Below are positions 6,528-7,699 of a stretch of DNA of 7,699 nucleotides, in pieces. The first letter of the stretch is position 1, and every line of letters begins with the position of its first letter. Origin of the DNA: Chloroflexota bacterium (lineage in GTDB: Bacteria; Chloroflexota; Anaerolineae; UBA7937; JACPPX01); NCBI GenBank assembly GCA_016196905.1, contig JACPWV010000204.1:1-7699 (forward strand), given 5' to 3'. A program made the translations under genes and the position numbers. Under the pieces are notes generated by a model. It did not search any database, was not told where the DNA came from, and saw nothing but the letters and a program-made list of their open reading frames with translations.

Positions 6528-6893
6528 ATGAAGCGAAAGCGCTTCTCCGAACTCTTATCCGCCCATGCCGATGAATTGAGCGGCCGCGGCCCAGGGGGCA
6601 GCCCCGCTGAGGAGAGTGAGGCCCCGGGGCCCCTGTTTCAATTAGCGGAAGAGCTCCAGGAGGTCCTGGCTCCGGTGAGGCCCCCGGCCAGCTTCAAAGA
6701 AGAGCTCGGTCGCCGTTTGGAGCGGCTAGCTCAGTCTCCCCCCATCCTCATCGAGACCCCCCGAGCCATCTGGCGCCGCCGCTGGATCCTGGGCGCGATG
6801 GTCGCGGGTCTGGTGTCGCTGGTGCTCTCAGCAGTTGGGGTGGTGGCCTTCTTCCTGCGCGCGCGTGGCGGTGGCGACAGCCACCCAACCTAG
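6528..6893 (+). CDS. Small single-pass membrane protein, candidate ECF regulator (anti-sigma)
   Basis: This 121-residue protein has a soluble N-terminal part and one transmembrane helix at about 87-110 (ILGAMVAGLVSLVLSAVGVV), preceded by WRRRW and followed by a short tail. The Arg cluster before the helix predicts that the N-terminus faces the cytoplasm, where an anti-sigma domain would sit. FQLAEELQEVLAPVRPPASFKEELGRRL (split over 37-64) recalls the 'leu-rich helix, then Pro-Pro-x-x-F-x-x-x-L' pattern of membrane proteins encoded beside Chloroflexota ECF factors. It lacks the HxxxCxxC zinc motif of classical ZAS anti-sigma factors. GAGG lies 8 nt before the ATG. It is the last gene of the operon, 15 nt after degV, and a strong terminator follows. 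The regulatory role is inferred from context; a generic membrane protein is possible. Confidence 0.75.
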   Translation: MKRKRFSELLSAHADELSGRGPGGSPAEESEAPGPLFQLAEELQEVLAPVRPPASFKEELGRRLERLAQSPPILIETPRAIWRRRWILGAMVAGLVSLVLSAVGVVAFFLRARGGGDSHPT

Positions 6894-6910
6894 GATCCCT
6901 TCGTTCACCG

Positions 6911-6944
6911 ACGAGGCCGAGCGCGCGCTCGGCCTCGTGGTTTT
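6911..6944 (+). terminator. Rho-independent-type terminator of the sigma-degV operon
   Basis: Positions 6911-6938 form a perfect 28-bp palindrome (start ACGAGGCCGAG, end CTCGGCCTCGT), folding to a 12-bp G/C-rich stem with a 4-nt loop. It is followed by GG and TTTT (6941-6944), 17 bp after the stop of the membrane protein gene. The T-run is short but the stem is very stable. On the minus strand the hairpin is not followed by a T-run, so it fits the plus-strand operon better than ybeY. The rest of 6894-7019 shows no coding sequence. Confidence 0.8.
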
Positions 6945-7019
6945 GCCTGGGCCTCAGATCTGGGTCGAGCCAAACCGAATCGATGTGACCCCACGCGGCA
7001 CTTGGGAGTCGCCCAACCA

Positions 7020-7511
7020 TTAATTCACAGCGCGACGACCTATCCGCGACCCTCTCTGCCCGCCCCCCGTGGCTCGCCGCACGCCTCCGTGAAGGATCTG
7101 CTCTTGCCTTTGCCACATGGCCTGCCGACGGGCGGGGGTGCGATCGGCGTAGCCCAACAGATGCAAGAGGCCGTGGACAAGCAACAGGTCGAGCTCATCG
7201 GCCAGGGGATGTCCTAGCGCCCGGGCCTGCCGCCTGGCTTGAGGATAGCAAATCACGATATCGCCCAGATGGCGCCCGCCTGAGGCGCGCGAGCTGGCTT
7301 TGGCTTCGCCAGGAAAAGAGAGAACATCCGTGACGGACCGCACTCCCAGGTAGCGGGTGTGGAGGGCGCGCATCTGCCCAGCGTCAGTCAAGAGGAGGCC
7401 TAGCTCGAAGGAGCCTTTACAACCCTCGGCGGCCAGGCAATCCCTAGCCACTCGCCTCAGCCGCCGACGATCGATCCGCGCTCTCAGGCCCCCCCTCATC
7501 TGGATGGCCAT
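7020..7511 (-). CDS. ybeY: Endoribonuclease YbeY (rRNA maturation factor)
   Basis: YbeY is a metal-dependent single-strand endoribonuclease involved in 16S rRNA 3' end maturation and ribosome quality control. From ATG at 7511 the protein has 163 residues, the normal size. Motifs: RYLGVRSVTDVLSFPGE (53-69), LGDIVICYPQARRQAR (82-97) and the metal site HGLLHLLGYAD (113-123). The usual site is HxxxHxxxxxH; here the third position is Asp123. Bacteroidetes-type YbeY proteins also carry Asp there, so the enzyme may well be active. The Arg of the usual YRG motif is Leu55. A basic tail of about 20 residues (GGVRRATGGGQRGSR...) follows the core. The start is uncertain: ATG at 7499 and GTG at 7514 are alternatives and none has a clear ribosome site. 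The gene overlaps the upstream HD-domain gene by about 68 nt, suggesting translational coupling. Confidence 0.92.
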   Translation of the reverse strand: MAIQMRGGLRARIDRRRLRRVARDCLAAEGCKGSFELGLLLTDAGQMRALHTRYLGVRSVTDVLSFPGEAKASSRASGGRHLGDIVICYPQARRQARALGHPLADELDLLLVHGLLHLLGYADRTPARRQAMWQRQEQILHGGVRRATGGGQRGSRIGRRAVN

Positions 7512-7699
7512 CACCAGGCGCAGGGGCCTGCTCCGACGCGGGCTCCTCAGGGTAACGGATGCGGGGATGGTAGATTCCCTCCAGGACCTGCACGAAGGCA
7601 TCTCGGATGAGTCCCAGATCGCGCAGGGTCAGATTGGTCTCAGCCAACTGGCCGTCGGCCAGGCGGGCAGCGATGATCCGCTGGGTGATCCGTTCGATC
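7444..7699 (-). CDS. pgpH: 7TM-HD family phosphodiesterase (PgpH/YqfF type), C-terminal fragment
   Basis: Only the last 84 codons are in the window; the gene enters from the right edge. The visible part, IERITQRIIAARLADGQ then LAETNLTLRDLGLIRDAF, VQVLEGIYHPRIRYPEE, matches the very end of the intracellular HD domain of 7TM-HD proteins, in which 'QLxxxxLTLxDLxxIxxAFxxxLxGIxHPRIxYP' is characteristic. Members of the PgpH branch hydrolyse cyclic-di-AMP at the inner face of the membrane. The HD metal residues and the membrane helices lie outside the window, so activity cannot be judged. After the domain comes a Pro/Glu/Ala-rich tail of about 30 residues, ending in TAG at 7446-7444. The tail overlaps the start of ybeY in another frame. 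The gene order pgpH-ybeY is the one seen in Firmicutes, which supports the call. Confidence 0.85.
   Translation of the reverse strand, partial: IERITQRIIAARLADGQLAETNLTLRDLGLIRDAFVQVLEGIYHPRIRYPEEPASEQAPAPGDGHPDEGGPESADRSSAAEASG

Noticed and set aside
6983..7012. Possible second hairpin (GACCCCA ... TGGGAGTC) downstream of ybeY
   Set aside because: The arms need a bulge to pair and no T-run follows on either strand, so it is not supported as a ybeY terminator.
6748..7116. Minus-strand open frame covering the end of the membrane protein gene and the terminator
   Set aside because: It runs through the hairpin, overlaps ybeY and the membrane protein gene, and has no recognisable domain.
1..7699. 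CRISPR array, tRNA, rRNA, IS element, prophage or toxin-antitoxin genes
   Set aside because: No direct repeat series, cloverleaf-like segment, transposase, or terminal inverted repeats with target duplication were found by reading both strands.

Overview
This is a GC-rich bacterial chromosomal segment. It carries ordinary housekeeping genes plus one small regulatory cassette. The style of the proteins suggests Chloroflexota, possibly a thermophilic lineage. The grounds are an ECF sigma factor with a 'TGDPHEAEDLTARTFFRAL' core, a Pth with a short basic N-terminal extension, a secreted Pro/Thr-rich protein ending in an LPxTG-type tail, and a membrane protein of the kind that accompanies Chloroflexota ECF sigma factors. 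This placement is inference from family resemblance; no rRNA or tRNA is present to test it. No IS element, CRISPR array, tRNA or prophage gene was seen.

Layout. From 1 to about 4992 everything is on the minus strand. Reading in the direction of transcription: a secreted protein with an LPDTG sorting motif (4956 to 4240), peptidyl-tRNA hydrolase pth (4151 to 3528), and transcription-repair coupling factor mfd. mfd starts with TTG at 3518 and runs off the left edge after 1172 codons, so only its last few residues are likely missing. The pth stop overlaps the mfd ribosome binding site. Between 4956 and 5069 lies a 112-bp divergent control region with two back-to-back sigma70-like promoters. From 5069 to 6893 on the plus strand is a tight three-gene unit: an ECF sigma factor, a DegV-family lipid-binding protein, and a small single-pass membrane protein that may be the sigma factor's regulator. 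The unit ends in a strong hairpin terminator (6911 to 6944). The right end, on the minus strand and convergent with this unit, holds the C-terminus of a 7TM-HD phosphodiesterase (PgpH/YqfF type) overlapping ybeY. This is the same order as in the phoH-yqfF-ybeY cluster of Firmicutes.

How the genes fit together. Mfd, Pth and YbeY serve RNA polymerase rescue, peptidyl-tRNA recycling and rRNA processing. PgpH would lower cyclic-di-AMP. The ECF-DegV-membrane protein unit looks like a self-contained signalling cassette, and the cell-surface LPDTG protein is divergent from it. The most interesting points are the interposed DegV gene, the shared divergent promoter with an operator-like inverted repeat, the predicted leaderless start of the LPDTG protein, and a pair of GGGGCTkCAGCCCC palindromes placed in frame in an Mfd linker. 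Nothing here is clearly a new defence or mobile system.
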